From VAZQ01 sp963712565 (GTDB lineage: Bacteria; Pseudomonadota; Alphaproteobacteria; Rhizobiales; Xanthobacteraceae), in assembly GCA_963712565.1 (NCBI GenBank), contig CAVQIP010000044.1, positions 1 to 64,000 on the forward strand: a stretch of 64,000 bases of DNA, given 5' to 3'. Both the position numbers and the translations under genes were made by a program. Shown here in pieces: positions 9,138 to 17,063 of the stretch; position 1 is the first letter of the stretch, and every line of letters starts with the position of its first letter. Below the pieces are notes generated by a model that saw only the letters and a program-made list of their open reading frames with translations, was not told where the DNA came from and did not search any database.

Positions 9138-10073
9138 TCAGCTGCCCCATTCATGGCTATGAAAGTTGCTTGACGGCCGGGCATGGATGCCAAGACGGTC
9201 TCGGATTGCTTGCGCAAGCTCAACGCCGTGAGTCCGGGTGTTGTCGGTCACAACGTATTTTGCTCCCGTTGCGCGGATGTATTCCAGAGTACCCAAGAAA
9301 TCGGCGTGATTAGAGAGTGCCACGCGATAGGCGCGCGGGGAGTACTCCAGAACAGGATCATCGCGTCTGGCCATGAAAGCGCTGAGCGTGATCGTGACGC
9401 CTTCTGGTAGATCAACGGGGAACCTGTCGCCCTTTGAGTAGAGCCGGATGTACCGTTTGCCGGCCATAGCGAATTTGACATCTAACGATCGGGTCGAGGT
9501 TACGGTGCCAACAGCCGATCCGAATTGCTGGTAAACCGCGACTTCCCTGCACAAGGTCTCACTGCACAGAATCGGCACGTTCACGTTTACGCCGAGAAGC
9601 TGCAACGCGCGCTGGATAGTTCCTCGATGGGCCTGAATGTGCACAGATCCAATCTTGAGCTTTGCATATACAAGCTCAAGAAACCGCGTCTCCGCCTCCT
9701 CCTGTGAGTACCTGCGGATACTTTCAGGGCTGCCGTATGTGCTATCGACGACGAGTGCGTCGCATTTGAGAGTGTTATGAGACTCGAGAGGCCAATGAAA
9801 GTCCCCTGAGTATCCGAGTCGATGGCCAGCCGGCGTCTCGACCAGAACCTGGACGGCGCCAAGCATGTGTCCGCTAGGCATGAGCGTTACGAAGCATTGG
9901 CCCACCTTATGGGGGGTCAAGGCCGGAATCGGGTAAAGGTTTTCGCGAACTATGAGGTCGGCATCGAATTCGGCGATAAGTAGATTATACGTTTCCTCGC
10001 TCATGAACAGATTTCCCGAATCGATCGCGGCATGATTCAAGATGGCAAACTGAGGGGGTTTGCCATGGGCCAC
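9138..10073 (-). CDS. Beta-CASP metallo-beta-lactamase-fold protein, N-terminus lost to IS630
   Basis: The protein belongs to the MBL-fold nuclease group. PSGHMLGA (His69) is motif 3, GYSGDFHWP (Asp91) is motif 4, and DALVVDSTYG starts the beta-CASP insert. The late SNHADFLGTL is the C-motif of RNA or DNA processing exonucleases. The essential N-terminal HxHxDH metal site is absent. The first roughly 20 residues of the open frame come from the IS630 junction, and native sequence seems to begin near GNLFMSEETYN at about base 10015. The protein as encoded should therefore be inactive. It is followed after 37 bases by the cysteine desulfurase gene, which suggests a former operon. Relatives include DNA-ligase-associated and mRNA-3'-end-type exonucleases. 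The exact target is unknown. Confidence 0.75.
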   Translation of the reverse strand: MAHGKPPQFAILNHAAIDSGNLFMSEETYNLLIAEFDADLIVRENLYPIPALTPHKVGQCFVTLMPSGHMLGAVQVLVETPAGHRLGYSGDFHWPLESHNTLKCDALVVDSTYGSPESIRRYSQEEAETRFLELVYAKLKIGSVHIQAHRGTIQRALQLLGVNVNVPILCSETLCREVAVYQQFGSAVGTVTSTRSLDVKFAMAGKRYIRLYSKGDRFPVDLPEGVTITLSAFMARRDDPVLEYSPRAYRVALSNHADFLGTLEYIRATGAKYVVTDNTRTHGVELAQAIRDRLGIHARPSSNFHSHEWGS

Positions 10074-11147
10074 GCTATTCCGGTGCGGACGGACTATACC
10101 GCCGGCGAGGTTCGCCGGCTTGCCCAGCGAGCGAAAGATGCTGCGCAGGCGCGGCGGCTGTTAGCGATTGCGGCCGTGCTCGGCGGCGCCTCGCGGGAGG
10201 AGGCGGCCAAGATCGGTGGCATGGATCGTCAGACCCTGCGGGACTGGGTGATCCGGTTCAACGAGCAGGGAGCGGACGGTCTCATCAATATCCCTTCTCC
10301 AGGAGTTCCGCCCAAGCTCAACGCCATGCACAAGGCCTGTCTCGCCGGCATCGTGGAGGAGGGTCCGATCCCTGCGATCCATGGCGTGGTGCGCTGGCGA
10401 GCGTGCGATCTGATCATGCGGCTGTATGAGGAGTTCGGGCTCTCGGTGTCGGACGATACGATCTATCGCGCCCTCAAGAAGTTGGGCTTCTCGCATATGA
10501 GCGCCCGGCCCAAGGCCTACAAGCAGAATGCCGAGGCCATGGAGGCGTTCAAAAAAACTTCGCCGAGCGTGTGGCGGAAATCCGCACGGCACTCGCACCT
10601 GGCACACCGTTAGAGGTCTGGTTCCAAGACGAGATGCGGGTGGGTCAAAAGAACAAGCTCACCTATCGCTGGGCCAGGAAAGGTTCACGCCCCCGTGCTG
10701 CCCACGATCAACGGACCCAATCGACCTATCTGTTCGGTGCGGTCTGCCCCGAACGTGGAGCTGGCGCCGCCCTCGTGCTGCCGGCCTGCAACTGCGAAGC
10801 CATGCAGCTCCATCTCGACGAGATCGCAACCAAAGTCGCACCCGGAGCACACGCCATTCTCCTCCTTGATCAGGCCGGCTGGCATGGCGCCAAAGCCCTG
10901 GTGGTTCCGAGCAACGTCTCACTCGTGCCGCTGCCGCCGCGCGCACCCGAGCTCAACGGCCAGGAAAACATCTGGCAGTTCATGCGTCAGAATTGGTTGT
11001 CAAACCGGATCTTCAAATCCTTCGACGATATCGTCGACCACTGCTGCTATGCCTGGAATACACTCATCGACCAACCCTGGAAGATCATGTCCATCGCGCA
11101 GCGCGACTGGGCAGCAGTCGGTCACTCAATCTGAGGATTGGTATTAA
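10030..11147 (+). mobile_element. IS630-family insertion sequence
   Basis: About 1.1 kb carrying a two-frame transposase. The right end CTGAGGATTGGTATTA (11131-11146) is typical of this family in Rhizobiales. A matching inverted repeat at the left is not clear, so the left boundary is approximate and may be damaged. It interrupts the beta-CASP gene on the minus strand. Confidence 0.8.
10065..11134 (+). CDS. IS630 transposase, two frames joined at an A7 slippery run
   Basis: The first frame encodes an N-terminal helix-turn-helix (AAVLGGASREEAAKIGGMDR) and the linker with the winged helix (LSVSDDTIYRALKKLGFSHM). The second frame, from about 10560, encodes the DDE nuclease: VWFQDEMRVGQ, then LLDQAGWHGA, then LPPRAPELNGQENIWQ, which carries the final Glu. 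The frames meet at seven A residues at 10551-10557, the usual site of programmed frameshifting in IS630 elements. Transposition cuts at TA dinucleotides. ATG 10065 is used because it lies in the HTH frame after GAGGGGG. Both halves look intact, so the element may still be active. Confidence 0.85.
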
Positions 11148-11477
11148 ACACAATGATCGCGCGGCCCAGGACGTTTTGAATTATTGGTAACCAATAAAGT
11201 CTCTGCGCAGAGACTTCAATATTTTCAACGCTTGCGACCGGAGGTCGCGATGGTTGATTTTGTTGAGGAAATGAGCAAAAAGAGCGCAGCGCCCAGCAGA
11301 TTCACCAAGCGCCGCGCGTCGGGCGGGTCACCCGAGTCAGGTACATATCTCGCTCTGCTCAGGCATTGAACTTCTCCAGCCGCGCGGCCCATACCCTCAA
11401 CTTCAAACTGGCGCACTGCACCAATCGCCGCAGCGAGGTACTAAACCATAGCAGCCCACGCTGGAGCCGGGGCTGCA
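11148..11477. other. Short intergenic stretch with palindromes
   Basis: AGTCTCTGCGCAGAGACT at 11198-11215 is a perfect 18-base palindrome. A near-palindrome ATTGGTAACCAAT lies at 11183-11195, and the hairpin GCGACC-GGA-GGTCGC follows. They could be operator or recombination sites. A 39-codon frame (MVDFVEEMSKK...) ending at 11369 is the only coding hint. Confidence 0.4.
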
Positions 11478-11666
11478 TCACCTTGAGGGTCCCGGCTGGA
11501 CATTCCCCATCACCCTGATCTTGCAACACATCAGGGGCAGCCCACTGTTGGGCGACCGGTTCTCGTCACCTTCGAGCATGCCCTGGGCCAGCGCGTATTT
11601 CACATCGTCAGATTGCTGGCGCGTGCAAGTCAAACAGGGTAATTCAGAGTTTGGTATCCTGGTCAT
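11478..11666 (-). CDS. Small hypothetical protein, last gene of a four-gene operon
   Basis: 62 residues beginning MTRIPNSELPCLTCTRQQ. The ATG lies one base after the stop codon of the preceding gene, so translation is probably coupled. Two cysteine pairs (CLTC and CC) are the only notable features. I do not recognise the family. The composition is neutral and soluble. Its reality rests on the tight spacing more than on the sequence itself. Confidence 0.45.
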   Translation of the reverse strand: MTRIPNSELPCLTCTRQQSDDVKYALAQGMLEGDENRSPNSGLPLMCCKIRVMGNVQPGPSR

Positions 11667-11667
11667 A

Positions 11668-12066
11668 TCAATTTAACTTATCGATAAATGGTTCGCCGCG
11701 CGACACCTTGTCCACTCTCTGATAGGCCGCGATGGTTGCTTGGAGCTCAGAGACGACCAGCCAAAGCCGATTGACTTCCTCGACCAGCGCCTGCTTGTCG
11801 TGCTCGCGCTGGTCTGCCAGCATCTGGCCTATGGCCTCCCCAGCCGCAGTCAATATAAATTGGCGTTCGGCCGCGATGGCTGCCTGGATGCGCGCATCAA
11901 TCTCGCTCCAGTCGGGCGCTGTCTCCGCTGGCGCGCGCCATCGTTCCACCATAGCTCTATCTGCGAGTTCCGCGGCTCGCTGCGCGAACTCTTCACGCTG
12001 GGCCGCGCGCCGCGCAGGGTCGAGATGGTGTCGCGCCTCAGCCAGAATTCGTTCTTTCTCGCTCAT
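11668..12066 (-). CDS. Coiled-coil hypothetical protein of an island operon
   Basis: 132 residues, highly charged and almost wholly helical. It starts MSEKERILAEARHHLDPARRAAQ and is rich in Ala, Glu and Arg, with heptad-like spacing through about residue 120. There is no signal peptide or membrane segment. The upstream gene stops exactly one base before this ATG, so the two are co-transcribed and probably coupled. Such small charged proteins often occur in phage-derived or conjugative islands, but no named family is recognised. It may form a complex with the two upstream products, which share the same character. Confidence 0.65.
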   Translation of the reverse strand: MSEKERILAEARHHLDPARRAAQREEFAQRAAELADRAMVERWRAPAETAPDWSEIDARIQAAIAAERQFILTAAGEAIGQMLADQREHDKQALVEEVNRLWLVVSELQATIAAYQRVDKVSRGEPFIDKLN

Positions 12067-12459
12067 TCAGCTGTCCAGCGCTGCCTGCTCACGCGCGAAA
12101 CGGAAGCCTTCAGCATTTCGTTCAGCCACCGTGGTTGCTAATTTTGCTACCTGGATTTTCAACTCGCGAATCTCATCTCGCTGCGCAACTGGCTGATCAG
12201 CGATTTGATCAAATGTATCGTGAATGGCGCGCATAGCGTCAACGAGCGCAGATTGAAGATCACGATAACCCTGCTCCAGAGCGCAGATTCGCATCTCCAT
12301 CTGGGCACGCAGCACCGCCGCTTCCTCACCCTCGATAACACGCCTTTGTTCGCGCGCTAGCTGCCGCTTTGACTGGGCGCGCGCAGCGTCGCGCTGCTCT
12401 GCGTCCTCCCGCCAGCGTTGAATGGGGTCAGTTGATCGTACACCCAGGGGGTCACTCAT
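12067..12459 (-). CDS. Coiled-coil hypothetical protein of an island operon
   Basis: 130 residues, starting MSDPLGVRSTDPIQRWRED. It is dominated by two helical stretches (about residues 15-70 and 75-120) with coiled-coil character, as in EIRELKIQVAKLATTVAERN. The ATG overlaps the stop of the gene upstream by four bases (ATGA), and the next gene downstream starts right after its stop, which is the usual sign of a coupled operon. No catalytic or binding motif is visible and no family is recognised. Confidence 0.65.
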   Translation of the reverse strand: MSDPLGVRSTDPIQRWREDAEQRDAARAQSKRQLAREQRRVIEGEEAAVLRAQMEMRICALEQGYRDLQSALVDAMRAIHDTFDQIADQPVAQRDEIRELKIQVAKLATTVAERNAEGFRFAREQAALDS

Positions 12460-12752
12460 GTCATTGCCTCCCGAATCGCGGTTTTGATTTCCTTCGCCGC
12501 GAGCGCAACACGATCAGATGCAAGCTGCTCCAACATGGCCAGAATTTCGGGGAGCAACTGTAAGGGGTCGGCGCATTGCCTCTCGTTCATCGCGTGCCGT
12601 AGCCACTGGGACCAGAAATCAGCACGCGCCTCTCGCCGTGCGAGCCGCGTCTCGACAGATTCATTTTGGGCAAGAGCAGCACGCCCATCTCTGACTAGCT
12701 CGCCTCGCCGCCAGCGTTCGCGTTCCTGCTCACTAAGATTGTTCATCGTCAA
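12456..12752 (-). CDS. Small helical hypothetical protein, first gene of a four-gene operon
   Basis: 98 residues, MNNLSEQERERWRRGELVRDG at the start, then LARREARADFWSQWLRHAMNE. The protein is soluble, basic at the N-terminus and helical. ATG 12752 or the Met two codons later could be the start. The gene begins an operon of four overlapping or abutting small genes. The roughly 180 bases upstream are AT-rich and separate it from a divergent small gene, so the shared promoter region probably lies there. Family not recognised. Confidence 0.6.
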   Translation of the reverse strand: MTMNNLSEQERERWRRGELVRDGRAALAQNESVETRLARREARADFWSQWLRHAMNERQCADPLQLLPEILAMLEQLASDRVALAAKEIKTAIREAMT

Positions 12753-12974
12753 TACCCCGCCATCGATACGTAATAATAACGCGAATCACGGCAAAAGTTA
12801 ATGCCCGAATATTTGGGAACGACCAGTCTATCGGTAGGAAATCGCGACACTTATTGCACCCAATACAGATACCCCAATTAGTCAACCATATTTATCACTT
12901 TATAAAGGAACGCGGACCAGCTAAGGGTAGACACGATGATGAACACGGCGGCTGATAGTGAGGCATTGATTATG

Positions 12975-13239
12975 ATGAACAAGGACATATTGCTCGATCA
13001 AATCTACAACAAGCTGCACGGCCGGTTGCTGCATTACGAAGATAAATGCATCGACAATAGCGTGATGCTAGAGGACGTAATTCGTCATCGCTTAGACCTA
13101 ACTCCAAATGATGTACAACACTGTGGTGGAAATCCTGCGCAGCACCAATCTGGACAAGAACAAGGCAATGCCCCGCATTGCTGCAACCGTGAAGCAGAAC
13201 GATGCGCTGCTCACGGCGCTGGCGCACGAGTATGCATAG
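12975..13239 (+). pseudogene. Small hypothetical gene, apparently frameshifted
   Basis: The first frame, MNKDILLDQIYNKLHGRLL, runs to about base 13105. A second frame continues as MMYNTVVEILRSTNLDKNKA and ends at TAG 13237-13239 with a convincing coding pattern (LLTALAHEYA). The two meet at ATGATG, so this is either one gene of about 88 codons with an indel or two tiny overlapping genes. The AT-rich upstream sequence contains a plausible promoter. No family is recognised. Confidence 0.45.
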
Positions 13240-13357
13240 ACACTTCACTGAGCATGATTTTAGTGGCCTCGATATGCGCCGCGACGCTGTAACACGGCTG
13301 AGCGCTAAGCCCGCCAGTCGATTGAGGTGCGTGTGCTCGGGTTGACCGGAGCGCCGC

Positions 13358-13555
13358 TTACTGCGCGTTCAGGGTCTCGAACTCGCCCAGTTCGTCAGCG
13401 CTGAAGGTTGCCTCCAAATCAGCAATCGCCTCGTCAGCGCTCAGGTTGGCCCAGGATGCCGCAACCAACAGACAGTGGTAATCCTTTCCATCCCGCGTTA
13501 TAATCCGTTGTCTTTTGCGGCCTGGCGAGGCTATGGCTGGTAAGATCTTTATCAA
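13358..13555 (-). CDS. Doubtful small hypothetical protein
   Basis: 65 residues. The latter half (LVAASWANLSADEAIADLEAT) looks like real protein, with an acidic helical C-terminus. The first codons overlap the start of a TIR-domain remnant on the other strand by 23 bases. No ribosome-binding site is obvious. It could be a small gene or a by-chance frame. Confidence 0.3.
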   Translation of the reverse strand: MIKILPAIASPGRKRQRIITRDGKDYHCLLVAASWANLSADEAIADLEATFSADELGEFETLNAQ

Positions 13556-13625
13556 TTACCGTCGAGACGATTCAAGCTCCACGGCTGGTCAGCTGCACGA
13601 CCGCTCAAAGCCGCTAGACTGCTGA
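13533..13625 (+). pseudogene. N-terminal stub of a TIR-domain protein
   Basis: ATG at 13533 begins MAGKIFINYRRDDSSSTAGQ, the first strand and helix of a bacterial TIR domain (consensus KIFINYRREDS). The frame ends after 30 residues at TGA 13623-13625, so about 100 residues of the domain and any effector or sensor part are missing. It directly precedes the Mrr-like nuclease gene, which probably marks the deletion junction. TIR proteins commonly act as NAD-cleaving effectors in phage defence, so the stub supports a defence origin for this island. Confidence 0.7.
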
Positions 13626-13645
13626 GGCAGGGGCGGAGGGCAGCT

Positions 13646-15148
13646 ATGTCCTATCGCGATACTCCTGACTTCAAATTCGCATCAAATCTAGGCTCATACG
13701 AGCGGGCTCTGGAAAATTTGAAATATGCAAGCGCGTTCAAGCCTGTCCCTGACCCGACCGCCGCTCTGCTTTTTGAACTTGGCGAACCGCTTGGCCTTTC
13801 CAAGCTGCCCAGTTCGGTTACGCTAAGCTCCATTCAATCAATCTTGAAGGGCGATGCTGTAGCGCCCCCCCATGGAGTTGAGCTGCTGAACCCCTTGCCA
13901 ATTCCGAAGTTTCCAAATGCTCCTTTAAGCCCTTATCCACCTCCACCACCAAAGCCCCGCTCGTTTTTGGCCCGCGTATTGCGGCTGATGGCCAAAAGAC
14001 CGCCTCCTCCTTCCAAGTCGCAAACAGACAATATTGAGTTGGCGGCGCGCCTTGAACGAAAGCGGAAACAGTTACTGGGAGAATTTGAGCGGCAATTTAA
14101 GAAGGACTCTGCTCAACTCGCAAGCTTGCAGGAAGCATGTAAGTCCAATGACCCGCAAGCCATTCGGCTACTGATGTCGCTCTCGCATGTTCGGCACCGG
14201 CTACCAACGCTGTTACAGCTTTCGTTTGATACGGGCCTCGATCCAACAGCGCGAATTGCACTGTGCACGATCCAAATCCCGGACTTTGCCACGTTGAAAA
14301 TTGTAAAGGAAGGCAGGCGCGGCCAGCACGAAGTCTCAGCTGCGGAGAAGAGGCGCGCCACTGAGATGATCCTACATTCACTATGCATCAGGGCTGCTTA
14401 TCTGGTGTCCAAATCTGACCTTGGAAATTGGTTTGACACGGTCGCGGTCAATGCTGAGCAAAGTTGGTTTGACGCCGCGACTGGAACGCCACGCACAGGC
14501 ATTATTGCTTCGCTACAAGCCAGCAAAGCAGAGATTGTCCAACTCAACCTCGACCAAGCAGACGCAAAGGCGTGCTTCCGTCACTTGAGGGGAATTTCAA
14601 CGCCTTCCGTTGAGCAGGTGACGGCTGTTCGGCCGATATTCATTCTGAGAAAAGACGACCAACGCATCGTCAAGGAAAAGGACGTTGCTGGGGGCTTGGA
14701 CTCCGAAGCGAACCTGGCAGCGATGCCATGGGATGACTTTGAACATTTGGTTCGCCAGCTATTTGAATGGGAGTTTGGGCGCAACGGTGTTGAGGTCAAA
14801 GTTACCCGAGCCTCGCGGGATCGCGGGGTGGACGCGATCATGTTTGATCCTGATCCACTTCGCGGCGGCAAATTTGTGCTGCAAGCGAAACGTTACACAC
14901 GGCCAGTAGATGTTGCCGCCGTACGGGACCTCTATGGGACCGTGGTCAACGAAGGTGCAAATCGGGGCATCCTAGTCACCACTAGCACCTACGGCCCAGA
15001 CTCCTATGACTTTGCAAAGGATAAACCGCTTTCATTAGTCGATGGTCCCAATCTAATTGCCATGCTGCACAAGCATGGACGACGCTACCGGATTGACCTT
15101 GCCGAGGCACGACGCCTTGCTGCCTTGGACGACCGGATCAGCGGGTAG
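13646..15148 (+). CDS. Mrr-like restriction endonuclease-fold protein
   Basis: 500 residues. The last 130 form an Mrr_cat-type (PF04471) nuclease: MPWDDFEHLVRQLFEW at the start, the metal ligand Asp396 in RGVDAI, and the QxK motif Gln413-Ala-Lys415 in FVLQAKRY. Mrr enzymes cut modified DNA (type IV restriction). The first 370 residues are unfamiliar: a proline-rich linker at about 90-110, a basic coiled-coil-like helix at 130-165, then a mixed alpha/beta part that could recognise the target or sense infection. There is no membrane segment. The gene follows a TIR stub and lies within an island with two insertion sequences. It starts after GGCGGAGGGCAGCT. A defence role is inferred from domain and context. 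Confidence 0.8.
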   Translation: MSYRDTPDFKFASNLGSYERALENLKYASAFKPVPDPTAALLFELGEPLGLSKLPSSVTLSSIQSILKGDAVAPPHGVELLNPLPIPKFPNAPLSPYPPPPPKPRSFLARVLRLMAKRPPPPSKSQTDNIELAARLERKRKQLLGEFERQFKKDSAQLASLQEACKSNDPQAIRLLMSLSHVRHRLPTLLQLSFDTGLDPTARIALCTIQIPDFATLKIVKEGRRGQHEVSAAEKRRATEMILHSLCIRAAYLVSKSDLGNWFDTVAVNAEQSWFDAATGTPRTGIIASLQASKAEIVQLNLDQADAKACFRHLRGISTPSVEQVTAVRPIFILRKDDQRIVKEKDVAGGLDSEANLAAMPWDDFEHLVRQLFEWEFGRNGVEVKVTRASRDRGVDAIMFDPDPLRGGKFVLQAKRYTRPVDVAAVRDLYGTVVNEGANRGILVTTSTYGPDSYDFAKDKPLSLVDGPNLIAMLHKHGRRYRIDLAEARRLAALDDRISG

Positions 15149-15153
15149 GCCGT

Positions 15154-15306
15154 GCGGATCGCATCTTCAAGGGCGCGAAGCCGAGCGAACTGCCCGTCGA
15201 GGCCCCGGAAAAGTTCGAACTGGTGATCAACCTCAAGACCGCGAACGCCCTCGGCCTCACCGTGCCGCCGACGTTGCTCGGCCGCGCCGACGAGGTGATC
15301 GAATAG
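15154..15306 (+). pseudogene. C-terminal fragment of a PF04392 substrate-binding protein
   Basis: Fifty codons reading RIFKGAKPSELPVE...FELVINLKTANALGL and ending RADEVIE. This is the same C-terminus as in the six-gene receptor array at 25.5-31.5 kb. It starts six bases after the Mrr-like gene stops, so the rest of the receptor gene has been replaced by island DNA. No start codon is present. Confidence 0.9.
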
Positions 15307-15450
15307 AGCTGCTATTTTGCTGCACTGCATGAGTCTGCTTTTGGCACTTCTCGGACCTCGGGAGATGTCCGACTTAAGTCCGCAAAGTGGGCCAAAGCGG
15401 ACTTGATCAGGTCACTGTCTCAATCGCGATTTTATGAGTACGCGCCCTAG

Positions 15451-16897
15451 CACTACTTTGGCAGATTTATTCACGCTGCTTTTCGCTGCAAATCCATTTT
15501 CTGCAGTGCGGGCATCGCTGCGGCAGGGGTCGAGCGATGAGGTCGAGGATGGCCTCGCGCACGGCGGGCAATGTCGGCCGCGGCGGCAGCCCGTTGATTC
15601 TTTTTTTCCCGCCTTGCTGTTTTGAGCCGGCGATATTGGAGGAAAGCGTAGGCGATCATCGTCATGAGCGCATGACGGTGAAGGCCCTGCCAGGATCGGC
15701 CCTCGAAGTGATCGAGACCAAGTTCTTCTTTCAGCTGCTGGTGAGCCTGCTCGCAAATCCATCGCGCCTTGATGGTGGCCGCTAGGGTGCGCAGGTCAGT
15801 CTTCGCCGGCAGGTTGGCAAGATAATATTTCTTCTCTCCCGACATCCTGTGTTCGCCAATCAACCAAGCCTCGTCGCCGGGCAGATGTTGCTGACCCTTG
15901 TCCCTGATCCGCTGCGGCGGTCCGTCGGCAACCCGCACGCGGACCGCAGCAAAACGAGCCTTGAGCTTTCCTTTCGTGCCGGTGCGCCAACTGATGGTGC
16001 GCCATCTGGCGTTGGCCAGCATGTCTTCGGCCGGTATCGATAGAATGTCCGGGACGTGCCGCTGGCGGGGACGACCGCGCCTAGCAACCGGCCAGATCAT
16101 CCGCACATCGGCAGGGTAAACCTTAAGATGCCGCGGAATACCGACCGCCCAGGTCAGTTTGCGAGCTGTGAGCCCCTGGCGGAACGGCGCACTTAGCCCA
16201 TAACCGGCATCCGCCAGCACGCAGCCGAAGCGCGCACCGGTCGTAATGACACGATCAATCTCTGCCAGAGCCAGCTCCGGCTTCGTCCGCGCCGTTCGAT
16301 ATTCGGCTGGAACACCCGCCCGCTTCAAGCGAGCTCGATCACTCGTCCAGCTCTCGGGGAGAAACAACCGTAACGCCAGCATGACCGGTACTTCGCCTCG
16401 GGCCAGCGTCAGCGACACCATGGTCTGGCAGTTGGCGGTCTTGCCCAGCGCCGAAGCATATTGCGGAGCAACACCCACCGAATGCGTGCCTTTCTTGGGT
16501 ATCGCAGTGTCGTCAATCACCAGCACGGCATCATCGCCGCCGACGAGCCTATCCGCTTGGATAAGCAGTTCTGTTTCCACTGGTGTTGCATCCCAGACCC
16601 CGGCGGCAATGAAGTGGTGCAATTGGTCGCATTCGCCGAGCGCAAGCCGCTTCGCCATCGGCTGAATGCTCTTGCGATCGCCAGGACCGATCAGCCCCGA
16701 CACGTAGAGCGGGCACATTTGTCGCCGGGCCTTGTGACCCAACCGATCCAGAAACGGCTTGAGCCAACGGCCAAGCTCATCTCTCCAATCCGACGTTCTG
16801 CTAACCATGGTCGGCCCCTCCAAAAAGCCGACCACCCATGAGTCACAGAAAAAGTGATTTGGGAATCCCGCGCCCACGAAAATCTGCCAAAGTAGTG
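15451..16897 (-). mobile_element. IS701-family insertion sequence with CTAG target duplication
   Basis: Perfect 18-base terminal inverted repeats, CACTACTTTGGCAGATTT at 15451-15468 and its complement at 16880-16897, enclose one transposase gene. CTAG flanks both sides (15447-15450 and 16898-16901), matching the four-base YTAR duplication of the IS701 family. Length is 1447 bases. The intact duplication suggests a recent insertion. Confidence 0.92.
15467..16808 (-). CDS. IS701-family transposase (DDE), frameshifted at a 7-base homopolymer
   Basis: Starts MVSRTSDWRDELGRWLKPF at 16808. The catalytic DDE segments are LVIDDTAIPKKG, FGCVLADAGYG and a downstream Glu in KARWICEQAHQQLKEELG. After RRLKTARREKK the frame slips at seven T residues on the plus strand (15601-15607). 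The other frame gives the usual family ending RINGLPPRPTLPAVREAI...CPHCRKWIC, with its stop inside the left inverted repeat. Read without the slip, the protein ends at 15471 with an atypical tail. Either the run is miscalled or the copy is slightly damaged. Confidence 0.85.
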
Positions 16898-17063
16898 CTA
16901 GTTCATTTTGTATGTAGCTCCATGAGTTCTCTAAAAAGAGCCTCCGCAATCCCGCTGATGGAGTATTCTTTCTTGTCAGACCGGACCCCACCAATTCGGT
17001 CCGGACCAAGCAATTGAAAAGTGAACTTTCCAGGTCGCGTCGCAGTGCAACTCCTTGCCGTAC

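Noticed and set aside
10030..10065. A left terminal inverted repeat for the IS630 copy
   Set aside because: No sequence matching the complement of the right end could be found by eye, so the boundary is left approximate.
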